A DNA stretch of 64,000 nt from Synchiropus splendidus (Eukaryota > Chordata > Actinopteri > Syngnathiformes > Callionymidae), in NCBI RefSeq assembly GCF_027744825.2, contig NC_071349.1, positions 1,922,001 to 1,986,000 on the forward strand, written 5' to 3'. A program made the translations under genes and the position numbers. Positions 62,041-64,000 of this stretch are shown here, in pieces; position 1 is the first letter of the stretch, and every line of letters begins with the position of its first letter. The notes beneath the pieces were generated by a model that was not told where the DNA came from, ran no database searches, and saw only the letters and a program-made list of their open reading frames with translations.

Positions 62041-64000
62041 TTCCAGGGAAGCTTCAGAACATGAAATTTCGACCTAACACTATAGCAGAAAGGGTCTTTC
62101 TAGTAGTTGCACATCAAATCTAAGCTGTCTGAAGTGTTGTTCCAAAGTGATAAACATTTTTACGTTTGGCGTTTCGGAATCGACCTTATCTCAGGCTGAA
62201 AACGCGTTTTACGCATTGTACCATAACTTTCCAGGGAAGCTTAAGAGCATCGAACTTTCACCACGCACTATAGCAGAAAGGGTCTTTCTAGTAGTTTCAC
62301 ATCAAATCGAAGCTGTCTGAAGTGTATTTCAAAAGTTATCAACATTTTTAATGTTTGGCGTTCCGGAATCGACCTTATCTCAGGCTGAAAACGTGTTTTA
62401 CGCATTGGACCATAACTTTCCAGGGAAGATTCAGAACATCGAATTTTCTCCACCCACTATAGCAGAAAGGGTCTTTCGAGCAGTTGCACATCAAATCTAA
62501 GCTGTCTGAAGTGTTTTTCCAAAGTTATCAACATTTTTATGTTTGGCGTTCCGGAATCGACCTTATCTCAGGCTGAAAACGCATTTTACGCATTGTGCCA
62601 TAACTTTGCAGGGAAGCTTCAGGACATGAAATTTTCAACTCCCACTACAGCAGAAAGGGTCTTTCTAGTAGTTGCACATCAAATCTAAGCTGTCTGAAGT
62701 GTTTTTCCAAAGTTATCAACATTTTTATGTTTGGCGTTCCGGAATTGACCTTATCTCAGGCTGAGAACGCATTTTTTGCATTGTGCCATATATTCTAAGG
62801 GAAGGTTCAGAACATGAAATTTTCACCTCCCACTATAGCAGAAAGGGTCTTTCTCGTAGTTGCACTTCAAATCTAAGCTGTCTGAAGTGTTTTTCCAAAC
62901 TTATCAACATTTTTGTGTTTGGCGTTCTGGAACCCACCTTATCTGAGGCTGAAAACGCATTTTCTGCATTGTGCCATAACTTTGCAGGCAAGCTTCAGAA
63001 CATGAAATATTCACATGCGACTATAGCATAAAGGGTCTTTCTAGTAGTTGCACATCAAATCTAATCTGTCTGAAGTGTTTTTCCAAAGTTACCAACATTC
63101 TTATGTTTGGCGTTCCGGAATCAACCTTATCTCAGGCAGAAACCGCGTTTTACGCATTGTGCCATAACTTTGCTGGAAAGCTTCAGAACATGAAATTTTC
63201 TACTCCCACTATAGCAGAAAGGGTCTTTCAAGTAGTTGCACATCAAATCTAAGCTGTCTGAAGTGTTTTTCCAAAGTTATCAACATTTTTATGTTTGCCG
63301 TTCTGAAATAAACCTCATCTCAGGCTGAAAACGAGTTTTACGCATTGTGCCATAACTTTGCAGCGAAGCTTCAGAATATGAAATTTTCACCTCCCACTAT
63401 AGCAGAAAGGGTCTTTCTCGTAGTTGCACATCAAATCTAAGCTGTCTGAAGTGTTTTTCGAAAGTTTTCAGCATTTTTATGTTTGGTGTTCCTGAATCGA
63501 CCTTTTCTCAGGCTGAAAACGCGTTTTCTGCATTGTGCCATAACTTTGCAGGGAAGCTTCAGAACATGACATTTTCACCTCCCACTATAGCATAACGGGT
63601 CTCTTTAGTAGTTGCACATCAAATCCTAGCTGTCTGAAGTGTTTTTCCGAAGTTATGAACATTTTTATGTTTGGCGTTCCGGAATTGACCTTATGTGAGG
63701 CTGAAAACGCGTTTTCTGCATTGTGACATAACTTTACAGGGAAGCTTCAGAACATGAAATTTTAACCTCCCACTATAGCAGAAAGGGTCTTTCTCGTAGT
63801 TGCACATCAAATCTAAGCTGTCTGAAGTGTTTTTCCAGAATTATGAACATTTTTATGTTTGGCGTTCCGGAATCGACCTTATCTCAGTCTGAAAACGCGT
63901 TTTACGCACTGTGCCATAACTTTGGTGCGAAGCTTCAGATCATCGAATATTCACCACCCACGATAGCAGAAAGGGTCTTTCTTGTAGTTGCACATCAAAT

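Larger units (their letters stand above)
1..64000. repeat. 188-bp tandem satellite array filling the window
   Basis: The same unit recurs head to tail from the first to the last base, always in the same orientation. Landmarks such as cattgtgccataactttgc, gaagcttcagaac, cactatagcagaaagggtc, gcacatcaaatctaagctg, and ccttatctcaggctg return every 188 bp, for example cattgtgcc at 159 and 347 and at 4669 and 4857. A hand consensus is 188 bp with 76 G+C (about 40%). Since 188 is not a multiple of three, the reading frame changes in each unit and no frame stays open. The array could be read from either strand, so no strand is assigned. The length, purity and higher-order structure fit centromeric or pericentromeric satellite DNA of a eukaryote. 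That location is inferred, and I could not match the unit to a named family. Confidence 0.98.
34450..64000. repeat. Diverged flank of the array without long-range order
   Basis: From here rightward no segment longer than about 1 kb is repeated at HOR distance. Private substitutions and single-base indels become more common, for example tttgcgccatgactctgc near 56055, cccatatagc near 56853, cctcccccctatcgc near 60570, and ccatatattctaaggg near 62787. The unit itself and its orientation never change. This is what the edge of a homogenised satellite array looks like in other genomes; calling it an edge is inference, because sequence outside the window is not visible. Confidence 0.75.

Noticed and set aside
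1..64000. CRISPR array
   Set aside because: The repeating unit is 188 bp and homologous along its full length. There is no short repeat alternating with unique spacers.
1..64000. Telomeric repeats, transposon ends, or a known named satellite
   Set aside because: No TTAGGG-like runs, no long terminal repeats, and no target-site duplications were seen. I could not tie the unit to a named family or species, so none is claimed.

Overview
The whole 64 kb window is one uninterrupted tandem satellite DNA array. The unit is about 188 bp (roughly 340 copies, about 40% GC by my hand consensus). I see no protein-coding gene, RNA gene, transposon, CRISPR array or unique-sequence island. The open frames present are by-products of the repeat. 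A nucleosome-sized unit, very long higher-order repeats and a fading of order towards one side point to eukaryotic heterochromatin, most likely centromeric or pericentromeric. I do not recognise the satellite family and cannot name the organism.

Layout. Positions 1-12970 are one higher-order repeat (HOR) copy of 69 monomers (copy A). Positions 12971-22810 repeat it almost base for base (copy B), apart from single-monomer losses and a 7-monomer duplication present only in A. Positions 22811-26180 are related monomers in an order not seen in A, including a run of four nearly identical monomers. Positions 26180-29255 are a third, mosaic partial copy (C). Positions 29256-31240 are a compressed, reshuffled version, and 31240-34450 carry 9- and 10-monomer duplications. 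From about 34.4 kb onward the long order is gone. Monomers are more diverged and are organised only in short local duplications of 2, 3, 4, 5, 7 and 15 monomers, with new variant classes (a 7-bp deletion class, a class with the MluI palindrome altered) and two truncated monomers (near 47435 and 57665). The last 7 kb is the most irregular by eye.

How it fits together. The left half looks like a recently homogenised HOR array and the right half like its decaying, older flank. The monomer has two notable architectural features. One is a nested, nearly coaxial set of inverted repeats that could extrude as a stem. The other is a 38-bp segment holding all five CpGs of the consensus together with two perfect palindromes. 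These, and the exact monomer-multiple duplications and deletions typical of unequal exchange, are the most interesting content. Boundaries below are by eye and usually good to within about 20 bp.
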